Notes: generated from the letters alone by a model not told the origin. A stretch of DNA of 64,000 bases from Glandiceps talaboti (GCF_964340395.1 NC_135549.1:33274832-33338831); one strand, 5' to 3'; numbered from the stretch's first letter, positions 1 through 12,300 are shown. Program-made: numbers and translations.

Positions 1-628
1 AAGGGTTTCAGTTAGCCTTTATTATTAGCCATCAAAGACTAGCCAGAAGGGTTTCAGTTAGCCTTCATTTTCAGCCATCAAAGACTAGCCAGAAGGGTTT
101 CAGTTAGCCTTCATTTTTAGCCATCAAAGACTAGCCAGAAGGGTTTCAGTTAGCCTTTATTTTTAGCCATCAAAGACTAGTCAGAAGGGTTTCAGTTAGC
201 CTTCATTTTTAGCCATCAAAGACTAGCCAGAAGGGTTTCAGTTAGCCTTTATTTTTAGCCATCAAAGACTAGCCAGAAGGGTTTCAGTTAGCCTTCATTT
301 TTAGCCATCAAAGACTAGTCAGAAGGGTTTCAGTTAGCCTTTATTATTAGCCATCAAAGACTAGTCAGAAGGGTTTCAGTTAGCCTTTATTATTAGCCAT
401 CAAAGACTAGTCAGAAGGGTTTCAGTTAGCCTTTATTATTAGCCATCAAAGACTAGCCAGAAGGGTTTCAGTTAGCCTTCATCTTTAGCCATCAAAGACT
501 AGCCAGAAGGGTTTCAGTTAGCCTTCATTTTTAGCCATCAAAGACTAGCCAGAAGGGTTTCAGTTAGCCTTTATTATTAGCCATCAAAGACTAGCCAGAA
601 GGGTTTCAGTTAGCCTTCATTTTTAGCT
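1..628. repeat. 46-bp tandem repeat array, about 13.7 copies
   Basis: Units begin AAGGGTTTCAGTTAGCC and recur every 46 bases (1, 47, 93 and so on, to 599), with single-base variants such as TTATTATTAG versus TTCATTTTTAG. The array is already running at the left edge of the window, so its true length is unknown. It ends in a partial unit near 628. No conserved open frame is kept. This is a minisatellite in the Kv4 3' flank. Confidence 0.97.
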
Positions 629-1164
629 ATTTTGAGTATCAAATCAATGCATTACTGCATAACTTCAAGAGAGAGTCCATTCAAGTGTCTAACCCCATAT
701 AATCATATGCAATCTTTCTTCTAAGAAAGTGACCTTTGATCCCAACCTTGACCTTCTTGGTCAATTATCAAAATCAAGTTGTTTCTTGCATATTGCAGAC
801 AGTCTATAGCATGACTGAATTAGGTAATGCCAAACAAGAGAAGAGAACTAGACAATACAGGCATTACTTTTGGTGATGTCATAACTTTTAAACGAATGGT
901 GGCCATATTTGTAGTGAACAAGCATTATTTGCTGCATAAATCAAACACTTAATTAGACACTATCCATCCCTATTATTGATGTAACTTTCTCATGAGACCG
1001 TGACCTTTGACCATGGTGTTTTAGAAATAGGGGGGGGGGGGGGGGGGGGGGGGGGTGTTCAACCTGATTTGGTTTTTACAGAGATTATGGTGAGACACTT
1101 TTTGTTGACCCGATAGAAAATCTTGAATTTGTTATAAATGAGGAAAGAAAAGTGACACATGTAG
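629..1164 (-). repeat. Degenerate AGGTCA-family dispersed repeat with a 26-bp poly-G tract
   Basis: The stretch holds TGACCTTTGATCC and CCTTGACCTT motifs and a phrase resembling TGGCCATATTTGTAGTGAAC. Both are shared, in reverse orientation, with the AGGTCA-rich dispersed repeats near 22.5-24.1, 31.7, 33.1 and 62.1 kb. A run of 26 G occupies 1030-1055. I see no gene. Confidence 0.6.
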
Positions 1165-3192
1165 GAATTGAACCCACTTCCCCTAAACACTAGTCAGAGT
1201 GCTCTAACCAGCTGAGCTAACGTACCAACTGGTAGATTCCGTGAATTGAACCCACGTCCCTGAAACACTAGTCAGAGTGTTCTAACCAGCTGAGCTAACG
1301 TACCAACTGGTAGATACCGTGAATTGAACCCACGTCCCCTAAACACTAGTCAGAGTGTTCTAACCAGCTGAGCTAACGTACCAACTGGTAGATTCCGTGA
1401 ATTGAACCCAAGTCCCCTAAACACTAGTCAGAGTGTTCTAACCAGCTAAGCTAACGTACCAACTGGTAGATAACGTGAATTGAACCCAAGTCCCCTAAAC
1501 ACTAGTCAGAGTGTTCTAACCAGCTGAGCTAACGTACCAACTGGTAGATACCGTGAATTGAACCCACATCCCCTAAACACTAGTCAGAGTGTTCTAACCA
1601 GCTGAGCTAACGTACCAACTGGTAGATTCCGTGAATTGAACCCAAGTCCCCTAAACACTAGTCAGAGTGTTCTAACCAGCTGAGCTAACGTACCAACTGG
1701 TAGATAACGTGAATTGAACCCACTTCCCCTAAACACTAGTCAGAGTGTTCTAACCAGCTGAGCTAACGTACCAACTGGTAGATAACGTGAATTGACCCCA
1801 CGTCCCCTAAACACTAGTCACAGTGCTCTAACCAGCTGAGCTAACGTACCAACTGGTAGATTCCGTGAATTGAACCCAAGTCCCCTAAACACTAGTCAGA
1901 GTGTTCTAACCAGCTGAGCTAACGTACCAACTGGTAGATTCCGTGAATTGAACCCAAGTCCCCTAAACACTAGTCAGAGTGTTCTAACCAGCTGAGCTAA
2001 CGTACCAACTGGTAGATACCGTGAATTGAACCCACTTCCCCTAAACACTAGTCAGAGTGTTCTAACCAGCTGAGCTAACGTACCAACTGGTAGATTCCGT
2101 GAATTGAACCCAAGTCCCCTAAACACTAGTCAGAGTGTTCTAACCAGCTGAGCTAACGTACCAACTGGTAGATAACGTGAATTGAACCCACTTCCCCTAA
2201 ACACTAGTCAGAGTGTTCTAACCAGCTGAGCTAACGTACTAACTGGTAGATTCCGTGAATTGAACCCAAGTCCCCTAAAAACTAGTCAGAGTGCTCTAAC
2301 CAGCTGTGCTAACGTACCAACTGGTAGATTCCATGAATTGAACCCAAGTCTCCTAAACACTAGTCAGAGTGTTCTAACCAGCTGAGCTAACGTACCAACT
2401 GGTAGATTCCGTAAATTGAACCCACGTCCCCTAAACACTAGTCAGAGTGTTCTAACCAGCTGAGCTAACGTACCAACTGGTAGATAACGTGAATTGACCC
2501 CACGTCCCCTAAACACTAGTCAGAGTGCTCTGACCAGCTGAGCTAACGTACCAACTGGTAGATAACGTGAATTGAACCCACGTCCCCTAAACACTAGTCA
2601 GAGTGCTCTGACCAGCTGAGCTAACGTACCAACTGGTAGATAACGTGAATTGAACCCACGTCCCCTAAACACTAGTCAGAGTGTTCTAACCAGCTGAGCT
2701 AACGTACCAACTGGTAGATTCCGTGAATTGAACCCAAGTCCCCTAAACACTAGTCAGAGTGTTCTAACCAGCTGAGCTAACGTACCAACTGGTAGATACC
2801 GTGAATTGAACCCACGTCCCCTAAACACTAGTCAGAGTGTTCTAACCAGCTGAGCTAACGTACCAACTGGTAGATTCCGTGAATTGAACCCACGTCCCCT
2901 AAACACTAGTCAGAGTGTTCTAACCAGCTGAGCTAACGTACCAACTGGTAGATTCCGTGAATTGAACCCACGTCCCCTAAACACTAGTCAGAGTGTTCTA
3001 ACCAGCTGAGCTAACGTACCAACTGGTAGATAACGTGAATTGAACCCAAGTCCCCTAAACACTAGTCAGAGTGCTCTGACCAGCTGAGCTAACGTACCAA
3101 CTGGTAGATAACGTGAATTGAACCCACGTCCCCTAAACACTAGTCAGAGTGCTCTGACCAGCTGAGCTAACGTACCAACTGGTAGATACGGT
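1165..3192 (-). repeat. Tandem array of 26 tRNA-like units, 78 bp each
   Basis: GAATTG landmarks recur every 78 bases from 1165 to 3193, giving 26 complete units plus a truncated one. Read on the minus strand, each unit is laid out like a whole tRNA. It has a 7-nt acceptor-like segment GGTACGT, an A-box match TAGCTCAGCTGG, a D-stem GCTC/GAGC (or GAAC), an anticodon arm TCTGA-CTAGTGT-TTAGG that would present AGT (Thr), and a B-box match GGTTCAATTC. A T-arm CGTGG/TCACG follows in the best copies, then ATCTACC, which can pair with the acceptor segment apart from one mismatch. One or two extra bases at the joints and frequent D- and T-stem mismatches argue against standard functional tRNA genes. 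The unit is best called a tRNA-derived satellite. Whether it is transcribed is unknown. Confidence 0.85.
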
Positions 3193-4106
3193 GAATTGAA
3201 TGTGCCAATTGGTAGATAATGTGAATTTATCCTGATGTTTACCTTCTTTCAACAATCTTAGCAACTTGACCTACCGTTGCATTGAAATTATTTCAAAATT
3301 ATTTAAACCAGCATTTTTTTTAAAGCATGATGAACCAGACACGAAACAGACAGACAACCATCACTTTCTGAACACTTGCTAATAAGCATAGATTGCAGAA
3401 TAATAATAGTACCAGACTACAGTTACCCATCATATATCTGTGAATACAATCTCTATCACTATATTCTCCCAAGTGTCTCATCCGTGTTAGGATATAACAC
3501 AGGTACATAGTTGTCATCCAGGGCTTTCACTTGTCAGATTTCACAAAGATATAAATCTCTGCCGTTATTAATGATCCCTACTAGATTAGTGTTGTCAATG
3601 ATAAAGACAGCCTTGCACATCTAAATAGCCATTATCCCATCTTGATTTCGTTGTTACGAAAACCTCCTTAACTTTGATGAGGTGATATCATCTTTTATCT
3701 TTCATCCCAGACATCATTTCTGGTTGCCTTGGAAACAAAAGTGACAGCCATGACGTCAGAGAAATGTTGATGATTTTCCACAATCATATATAGGTTAACT
3801 CTGTAAGCAGCTAACCATGGTCTAATAAGCCTCCTTTCTCACTGTCCTAGCCAAATATTTATTTCATCAGCCTGATTATCAGCACAATAACACAAATATG
3901 TACCTGTAACACTGAAAGGTAATCACATCTATTGCATATTTTTACAGAGGTTGTTAATTAATCCATTGGAAATGGTAGTTATCGTTGCATAGTTTAGTAG
4001 CCTCCCAATCAACCTTTGGGGTAAAATAGCAGCCATATTTATGGTAAAAGTTCACACTTTGTCTCTTATTGCTAAGAGTTAATCATGTTTTTTCCAAACT
4101 TGTAGA
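3193..4106. other. No gene recognised; weak repeat remnants
   Basis: A decayed tRNA-like half-unit runs to about 3228. AT-rich unique-looking sequence follows. The only open frame of note (65 codons, minus strand) has no recognisable domain. Around 4005-4060 there is a weak match to the dispersed repeats that contain GCAGCCATATTTATGG. Confidence 0.5.
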
Positions 4107-4125
4107 TCGCCCGGCATCTGTCTCT

Positions 4126-4156
<31 letters not shown>

Positions 4157-4745
4157 AACGACTTAAAGTCAAAAATTAAAACTGCTGGACTGATTGCCAT
4201 GATATTTTGCCTTGGGTGTCTAGTTGGGAAATTGTTCAAATCAAAATGATCTTATCACCGGTGTGTGGTTTTGGTCAAAAACAACTACTGGGCAGATTGG
4301 GCTGAAATTTGGATGAAACATTCTTCAGGGTGTTTTTACTAAGAATTGTTCACGACATGATGGTCCCATCAGTGATATGCAAATTAGGGCTAAAAATGTG
4401 TCTTTTTGGTCAAAAATCAATAATTCCAAAACTACTGACCAGATTGGGCTGAAATTTAATGGAAATGCATCGAGGAATGTATAGATGCAGGAATATTAAG
4501 GATACAATGATGTCATTCATGAGTGATATGCAAATTAGGTGTAAAAATGTTCATTTTTGGTCAAAAACTTATATCTCACAAAGTACTTGGTCAATGAGAC
4601 TGAAACTTGTTGAGATGTTTCTTAAAGTGTTATTATGCAGATTTTCTTCAAAACCTTTTGAGAAAATTGACCCTAGCAACCATGACCATGCCTTGGCAAC
4701 AACCAAATGGCAGTATATTGGATTATGGCTAATCTATGCAAATGC
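4107..4745 (-). repeat. Dispersed CA-tailed repeat (Penelope-3' family), reverse orientation
   Basis: A (TG)n run at 4129-4156 is followed by the reverse complement of the family consensus. Two or three imperfect inner units of about 110 bp carry phrases such as CAGATTGGGCTGAAATTT and GATATGCAAATTAGG. The same family is seen in forward orientation at 13837-15066, 30540-31182, 50371-52041 and 60515-61960. The terminal hairpin is not clear in this copy. Confidence 0.8.
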
Positions 4746-4847
4746 AGGAAATTCAAACTGCTGTACAGAGCACTAGCTCTGGGGTCTTGTTTTTCAGCAT
4801 TTTTTCTGTGCTCCGAGAAACACATAGGTCATGTATCATGTACAAAT

Positions 4848-5640
4848 TGTTAGTCCCCGCCGGACGAAGTCCAGGACGGGGACTTATGGATTGGGTTCCG
4901 TCCGTCCGTCCGTCTGTCCGTCCGTCTGTCCAGAGCCGTTTCTTGGAGGTGCCTGGACCTATTTTTTTCAAACTTGGTACAGGGGCAACATACAATAGCA
5001 TACATATGCACGTCAATTTGTTTCATGATATGATCCAATATGGCAGCCTAGCAGCCATTTTGTTTGCAAATTTTCCCTAACTCAGACATGCTTGAACAGA
5101 TCTCATTCAAAGTTGGTATTAGGATAGTGTTCTATGACATACATGTGCATATTCATCGTTGTTGTGATACGATCCAATATGGCTGCCTAGCAGCCATTTT
5201 GTTTGCAAATTTTCCATGTCCAAAGCCATAACTCAGACATGCTTAAACAGATCTCATTCAAAGTTGGTATTAGGACAGTGTTCTATGACATACATGTGCA
5301 TATCTATTTTCGTCATGATACCATCCGATATGGCTGCCTGGCAGTGATTTTGTTGGCGCAGTTTTCATGTCCAAAGCCATAACTCAGACATGCTTGAACA
5401 GGTCCCCCCCCCCCCCCCCCCGTACCCGACCCATCCTTTATTGTTGAATGGTTTAGTCCATCACATCATCTTGAAGAGTAGGCAACGAGGAGACACAACA
5501 TATCTAAGTCTGTTTGATTTAGGTTCACAAGTGTTGTTGCGTGATCAGAGTAGTGATATCAAGAAATGACAACATAAACTGCCAGTTCCTTGAAACCCAA
5601 TCATAGCGGGGAGTATGTCATTCTCAATGACTTGTTTGTG
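4848..5640 (+). repeat. Dispersed repeat starting TTAGTCCCCGCCGG, with inner units of about 165 bp
   Basis: The copy opens TTAGTCCCCGCCGGACG, then a TCCG-rich block (4900-4930). Inner units follow that contain ACTCAGACATGCTTGAACAG and CCAATATGGCTGCC, then an 18-bp poly-C (5404-5421). A distinct tail contains GTTGTTGCGTGATCAGAG and ends CAATGACTTGTT. Inverted copies with the same parts lie at 38622-39463 and 39993-40972. No coding capacity is seen, so it is a non-autonomous mobile repeat of unknown class. Confidence 0.8.
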
Positions 5641-6290
5641 AATGTCATAGGATGGTAACTTGATACACAAATTAGTTGAAAAGCAATCTGTTTGTTTCAT
5701 AGAATGAAAAAACCTTTCAAAATGAGACAAATTCCCCTGCAACCAGCTGCTTAGATTGTGTGTCATTCAGGATTATTCAAATATTCGACATTTGCATGTG
5801 TTCGAACCCAGATATAGGGAATGTTTATATTTTGGTGATTACTTGCCAGTGAGTCATCACAAGTTCTCCACCTCCAAACATACAGTCAGTCATATGCAAA
5901 ATAGGGTCCCAGGCACCGGCAGTCGTACCTTTAAATAAGAACCTCATCCGGTAGGCAAGTGAGTAAACATTCAAAAACTGTATGCAAATATCCCTAGCAA
6001 CCTTGACCATGCCCATAGCAACAGCCAAACAGTCGTGTATTTCACAAAGATAACAACAGGGATTAATAAACGATACTTTTTGGGTCTACCAGTTAGGAAG
6101 CTGTTCAAAGCAAAATGATCGCATCACAGATGTGTGATTTGGGTAAAGAAATTTCATTTTTGGCGAACAACTTAAACTCCAAAAGTACTCAGTGGACAGA
6201 TTGGTCTGAAACTTGGTGTGAATGTTCTTAGTACATGAAATTTGGGCTAAAAATGTGTCTTTTTTATCAAAAATATTTAATACCAAAACC
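5641..6290 (-). repeat. Rearranged fragments of the CA-tailed dispersed repeat
   Basis: From about 5940 the sequence matches the reverse orientation of the family: CCTAGCAACCTTGACCATG, AACAGCCAAAC, then CAAAATGATCGCATCACAG and CAGATTGGTCTGAAACTTGG. The order of modules is scrambled compared with full copies. The 37-bp satellite begins inside its last phrase (CCAAAACCACTTGACC). Confidence 0.65.
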
Positions 6291-7735
6291 ACTTGACCTA
6301 ATGCATTGAATGTATGGAGGAAACACTTGACCTAATGCATTGAATGTATGGAGGTAACACTTAACATAATAATGTATTGAATATATGGAGGTAACACTTA
6401 ACATAATAATGCATTGAATGTATGGAGGTAACACTTAACATAATAATGTATTGAATGTATGGAGGTAACACTTAACATAATAATGTATTGAATGTATGGA
6501 GGTAACACTTAACATAATAATGTATTGAATGTATGGAGGTAACACTTAACATAATAATGTATTGAATGTATGGAGATAACACTTAACCTAATAATGTATT
6601 GAATGTATGGAGGTAACACTTAACATAATAATGTATTGAATGTATGGAGGTAACACTTAACATAATAATGTATTGAATGTATGGAGATAACACTTAACCT
6701 AATAATGTATTGAATGTATGGAGGTAACACTTAACATAATAATGTATTGAATGTATGGAGGTAACACTTAACATAATAATGTATTGAATGTATGGAGATA
6801 ACACTTAACATAATAATGTATTGAATGTATGGAGGTAACACTTAACATAATAATGTATTGAATGTATGGAGGTAACACTTAACATAATAATGTATTGAAT
6901 GTATGGAGATAACACTTAACCTAATAATGTATTGAATGTATGGAGGTAACACTTAACATAATAATGTATTGAATGTATGGAGATAACACTTAACCTAATA
7001 ATGTATTGAATGTATGGAGGTAACACTTAACATAATAATGTATTGAATGTATGGAGATAACACTTAACCTAATAATGTATTGAATGTATGGAGGTAACAC
7101 TTAACATAATAATGTATTGAATGTATGGAGGTAACACTTAACATAATAATGTATTGAATGTATGGAGGTAACACTTAACCTAATAATGTATTGAATGTAT
7201 GGAGGTAACACTTAACATAATAATGTATTGAATGTATGGAGGTAACACTTAACATAATAATGTATTGAATGTATGGAGGTAACACTTAACCTAATAATGT
7301 ATTGAATGTATGGAGGTAACACTTAACATAATAATGTATTGAATGTATGGAGGTAACACTTAACCTAATAATGTATTGAATGTATGGAGGTAACACTTAA
7401 CATAATAATGTATTGAATGTATGGAGGTAACACTTAACCTAATAATGTATTGAATGTATGGAGGTAACACTTAACATAATAATGTATTGAATGTATGGAG
7501 GTAACACTTAACATAATAATGTATTGAATGTATGGAGGTAACACTTAACATAATAATGTATTGAATGTATGGAGGTAACACTTAACATAATAATGTATTG
7601 AATGTATGGAGGTAATACTTAACATAATAATGTATTGAATGTATGGAGGTAACACTTGACATAATAATGTATTGAATGTATGGAGGTAACACTTAACCTA
7701 ATAATGTATTGAATGTATGGAGGTAACACTTAACA
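6291..7735 (+). repeat. 37-bp satellite, left arm of the inverted array (about 39 copies)
   Basis: The unit, read in pieces, is TAACATAATAATG, TATTGAATGTATGG, AGGTAACACT. It repeats about 39 times with few variants (TTAACCTA for TTAACATA, GGAGATAAC for GGAGGTAAC). The first two units keep TTGACCTAATGCATTG and directly adjoin a dispersed-repeat fragment, which suggests where the unit arose. The unit is not a multiple of three and keeps no open frame. Confidence 0.98.
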
Positions 7736-10056
7736 ATTCAATACATTATTATGTCAAGTGTTACCTCCATACATTCAATGCATTATTATGTTAAGTGTTA
7801 CCTCCATACATTCAATACATTATTATGTTAAGTGTTACCTCCATACATTCAATACATTATTATGTTAAGTGTTACCTCCATACATTCAATACATTAGGTC
7901 GTGTTACCTCCATACATTCAATACATTATTATGTTAAGTGTTACCTCCATACATTCAATACATTATTATGTTAAGTGTTACCTCCATACATTCAATACAT
8001 TATTATGTTAAGTGTTACCTCCATACATTCAATACATTATTAGGCCAAGTGTTACCTCCATACATTCAATACATTATTATGTTAAGTGTTACCTCCATAT
8101 ATTCAATACATTATTAGGTTAAGTGTTACCTCCATACATTCAATACATTATTATGTTAAGTGTTACCTCCATACATTCAATACATTAGGTCGTGTTACCT
8201 CCATACATTCAAATACATTATTATGTTAAGTGTTACCTCCATACATTCAATACATTAGGTCGTGTTACCTCCATACATTCAAATACATTATTATGTTAAG
8301 TGTTACCTCCATACATTCAATACATTATTATGTTAAGTGTTACCTCCATACATTCAATACATTATTATGTTAAGTGTTACCTCCATACATTCAATACATT
8401 AGGTCGTGTTACCTCCATACATTCAATACATTATTATGTTAAGTGTTACCTTGATACATTCAATACATTATTATGTTAAGTGTTACCTCGATACATTCAA
8501 TACATTATGTTAAGTGTTACCTCCATACATTCAATACATTATTATGTTAAGTATTACCTCCATACATTCAATACATTATTATGTTAAGTGTTACCTCCAT
8601 ACATTCAATACATTATTATGTTAAGTATTACCTCCATACATTCAATACATTATTATGTTAAGTGTTACCTCGATACATTCAATACATTATTATGTTAAGT
8701 GTTACCTCGATACATTCAATACATTATTATGTTAAGTGTTACCTCCATACATTCAATACATTATTATGTTAAGTGTTACCTCCATACATTCAATACATTA
8801 TTATGTTAAGTGTTACCTCCATACATTCAATACATTATTATGTTAAGTGTTACCTCCATACATTCAATACATTATTATGTTAAGTATTACCTCCATACAT
8901 TCAATACATTATTATGTTAAGTGTTACCTCCATACATTCAATACATTATTATGTTAAGTGTTACCTCGATACATTCAATACATTATTATGTTAAGTGTTA
9001 CCTCGATACATTCAATACATTATTATGTTAAGTGTTACCTCGATACATTCAATACATTATTATGTTAAGTATTACCTCCATACATTCAATACATTATTAG
9101 GTTAAGTGTTACCTCCATACATTCAATACATTATTATGTTAAGTGTTACCTCCATACATTCAATACATTATTATGTTAAGTGTTACCTCGATACATTCAA
9201 TACATTATGTTAAGTGTTACCTCGATACATTCAATACATTATTATGTTAAGTGTTACCTCCATACATTCAATACATTATTATGTTAAGTGTTACCTCCAT
9301 ATATTCAATACATTATTATGTTAAGTGTTACCTCCATACATTCAATACATTATTATGTTAAGTGTTACCTCCATACATTCAATACATTATTATGTTAAGT
9401 GTTACCTCCATACATTCAATACATTATTATGTTAAGTGTTACCTCCATACATTCAATACATTATTAGGTTAAGTGTTACCTCCATACATTCAATACATTA
9501 GGTCGTGTTACCTCCATACATTCAATACATTATTATGTTAAGTGTTACCTCCATACATTCAATACATTATTATGTCAAGTGTTACCTCCATACATTCAAT
9601 ACATTATTATGTTAAGTGTTACCTCCATACATTCAATACATTATTATGTTAAGTGTTACCTCCATATATTCAATACATTATTATGTTAAGTGTTACCTCC
9701 ATACATTCAATACATTATTATGTTAAGTGTTACCTCCATATATTCAATACATTATTATGTTAAGTGTTACCTCCATACATTCAATACATTAGGTCGTGTT
9801 ACCTCCATACATTCAAATACATTATTATGTTAAGTGTTACCTCCATACATTCAATACATTATTATGTTAAGTGTTACCTCCATATATTCAATACATTAGG
9901 TCGTGTTACCTCCATACATTCAAATACATTATTATGTTAAGTGTTACCTCCATACATTTAATACATTATTATGTTAAGTGTTACCTCCATACATTCAATA
10001 CATTAGGTCAAGTGTTACCTCCATACATACAATACAGCATGTTAAGTGTTACCCCC
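7736..10056 (-). repeat. 37-bp satellite, right arm in inverted orientation (about 62 copies)
   Basis: At 7735/7736 the satellite switches strand abruptly (AACACTTAACA then ATTCAATACATT) and continues as the reverse complement to about 10056. Variants found here but not in the left arm include CCTCGATACATT and shortened units TTAGGTCGTGTTACC. The two arms have therefore expanded or diverged separately since the inversion. Confidence 0.98.
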
Positions 10057-10739
10057 ACAAGAGAACAGGTTTTTTTTTAATTTACACTTTGTCACCTTGA
10101 TTATTATATATTTGAATATGCGAGTTTCTTGATAGCAAAGCCATCTGAGTGTCAGTCTAGTCATGTGATGCACTTGTACCATTGGAAAAAAGTTTCACCT
10201 ATCTGTGCAATGAAGAGGAACTAATTATTTCCATGGTTATTTTGATTCACAGGTGTTGCCATGGTAGTTATCAGACATCATGACGTAAAGCAACTGTGGA
10301 AAGTCATCTTGCTGCTTTACTGCCCATCTCGGGGGATTTTTCTGTGCTGTTCAATGGTTGAATAGAGCTGCTGATCATCATAGTAGCATAACATAGATAT
10401 GTATGGACTCACCTTTAATAAGTTATGCACATGCTCAGTTGCCAATGGAGCTACTATTCAGGTACAGAAGCAAGTACCTCATATAATTAATGACTCTACC
10501 AGGTAAATTTCTGTCAGTGTGATGCTTGCTATGTAACGTAACTGATATGAATTGAAAGAATTGCCCAATTTTGCTAGGCAAAAAAGATTTGATGTTTTCA
10601 TGATGTCAATAAAACAATAACATTTTATATTCCCCCTCTGAGTGAAAGCTTTCTTGTAAACATAACCCCAATCACTGACCTGAGTACAATCAGTTTGATT
10701 TGAACAATATTTAGAAGAACTGAACACCGAGTTAGAGGT
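10057..10739. other. No gene recognised
   Basis: The sequence looks unique and AT-rich, with no open frame that resembles a known protein and no clear repeat. It is part of the Kv4 3' flank. Confidence 0.5.
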
Positions 10740-10762
10740 AGTTCAGTCATGCTATATGCATG

Positions 10763-10801
<39 letters not shown>

Positions 10802-11062
10802 CATGTAAATGACTTAATTTCAAAATCTGCAAGACCAATTCCTTTGGTATATGGTGGGTGTGTCAATGAGAAATTGTTCAAATGAAAATGATGGCACAAC
10901 ACATGTGTGATTCGGATTGATATATTTGGGTTGGTGTATATTGCAAAGAATAAAATTGGAATGTGTAGGCAAGAAAGTAAACATTCCAAAAATGTCAGCA
11001 AATATGCCTAGCAACAAGACCATGCCTATAACAACAGGTATGTGATGATGTATGTTGCAAAG
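10740..11062 (-). repeat. CA-tailed dispersed repeat, reverse orientation, short copy
   Basis: (TG)n at 10766-10799 is followed by reverse-orientation family phrases: CAAGACCAATTCC, GAAATTGTTCAAATGAAAATG and CCTAGCAACAAGACCATGCC. Confidence 0.75.
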
Positions 11063-11605
11063 ATAAAAATAGCGCCAATGGTGTAGCATAACTGTATTTA
11101 GCTGTTGCTATGGGCATGGTCTTGTTGCTAAGCATATTTACATACATTTTTGGAATCTTTATTAACTTGCCTGCCTACTTTCCATCTTTGCAATATAAAC
11201 CATCATTTCACTGTTGCTAAGGGTGTGGTCATGGTTGCTAGGACCATTTGTATCACAATAACTGCAGAATAACACCTACAGAAACATCCCCACCAAGTTT
11301 CAACCCCATTCACCATGCAGTTTCAAGATATGTTTTTGACCAAAAGTTAACACTTTTAGACCTAATTTGCATATCGCTGATGGTATGCCCAGATGCATCC
11401 CCATTAAATTTCAGCCCAATCTGCTTGATACAATGATAGTTTTGGAATTACAGATTTTTGACCAAAAATACTTTTTTTATACAGTTATTACCTAATTTAT
11501 GGGATCTTGTTATGAATAATTCTTAATCTAAACTCCACTAAGAACGTTCCCATCAAATCTCAATTATTTTGGAATTATAAATTTTTTTTACCAAAAAGAC
11601 ACATT
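11063..11605 (+). repeat. CA-tailed dispersed repeat, forward orientation, 3'-truncated
   Basis: The copy starts TAGCGCCAATGGTGTAGCA, then has GCTGTTGCTATGGGCATGG modules and CACCAAGTTTCAACCCC. It stops at ACACATTTTTAGC, where an oppositely oriented copy begins. Confidence 0.75.
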
Positions 11606-11661
11606 TTTAGCACAACTGAACTCTTAGGTTCAGTAGTGCTATAAACATGGAAAAGTGTCTG

Positions 11662-11695
<34 letters not shown>

Positions 11696-12300
11696 CAACT
11701 TAAACTCAAAAACTGCTGGACCAATTGCCTGTGTACTTTGTGGGGACATTACTTTTGGTGTCTAGTTGGGGAATTGTTCAAAGCAAAATGATCGCATCAC
11801 AGGTGTGCAATTTGGGTCAAAAAACAAACTCAAAAACTACTGTACTGGGCAGATTGGTATGAAAGTTGGTGGGAACATTCTGAGGGGTGTGTAGATTAAG
11901 ATTTGTTCATGACATGATTCCATCAGTCATATGCAAATTAGGGCTAAAAATGTGTCTTTTTGGTCAAAAATCTTTAATTCCAAAACTACTCAGCAGATTG
12001 GACTGAAATTTAATGGGGATGCATTTGGAGGCCTATAGATGAAGAAATATATAATGATTTCATCAGTGATATGCAAATTAGGTGTAAAAATGTGAATTTG
12101 GTCAAAAACTTGCATCTCAAAAAGTTTGTGGTCAATGAGACTGAAATTTGGTGACATGTTTCTAGAAGTGTTATTCTACAGATTTTTTCAAAACCTTTTG
12201 ACACAATGGCCCTAGCAACCATGGCCACGCCCTTACCAACAACCAAACATCAGTATATTTTGCTAAAGTAACATCATCATCTGGTAGGCACTTTTAGAAT
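11606..12300 (-). repeat. CA-tailed dispersed repeat, reverse orientation, with terminal hairpin
   Basis: The copy opens with the reverse complement of the family's 3' end (TAGCACAACTGAACTC ... GTTCAGTAGTGCTA), which forms the conserved hairpin. (TG)n follows at 11664-11692, then inner units to about 12300. It lies head to head with the forward copy on its left. Confidence 0.8.

Noticed and set aside
1-628. CRISPR-like array
   Set aside because: The 46-bp repeats are joined directly with no unique spacers, and the sequence is animal nuclear DNA.
1165-3192. A cluster of 26 functional tRNA-Thr genes
   Set aside because: The units lack spacers and terminators, have extra bases at arm junctions, and most have D- or T-stem mismatches. 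A tRNA-derived satellite is the safer call.
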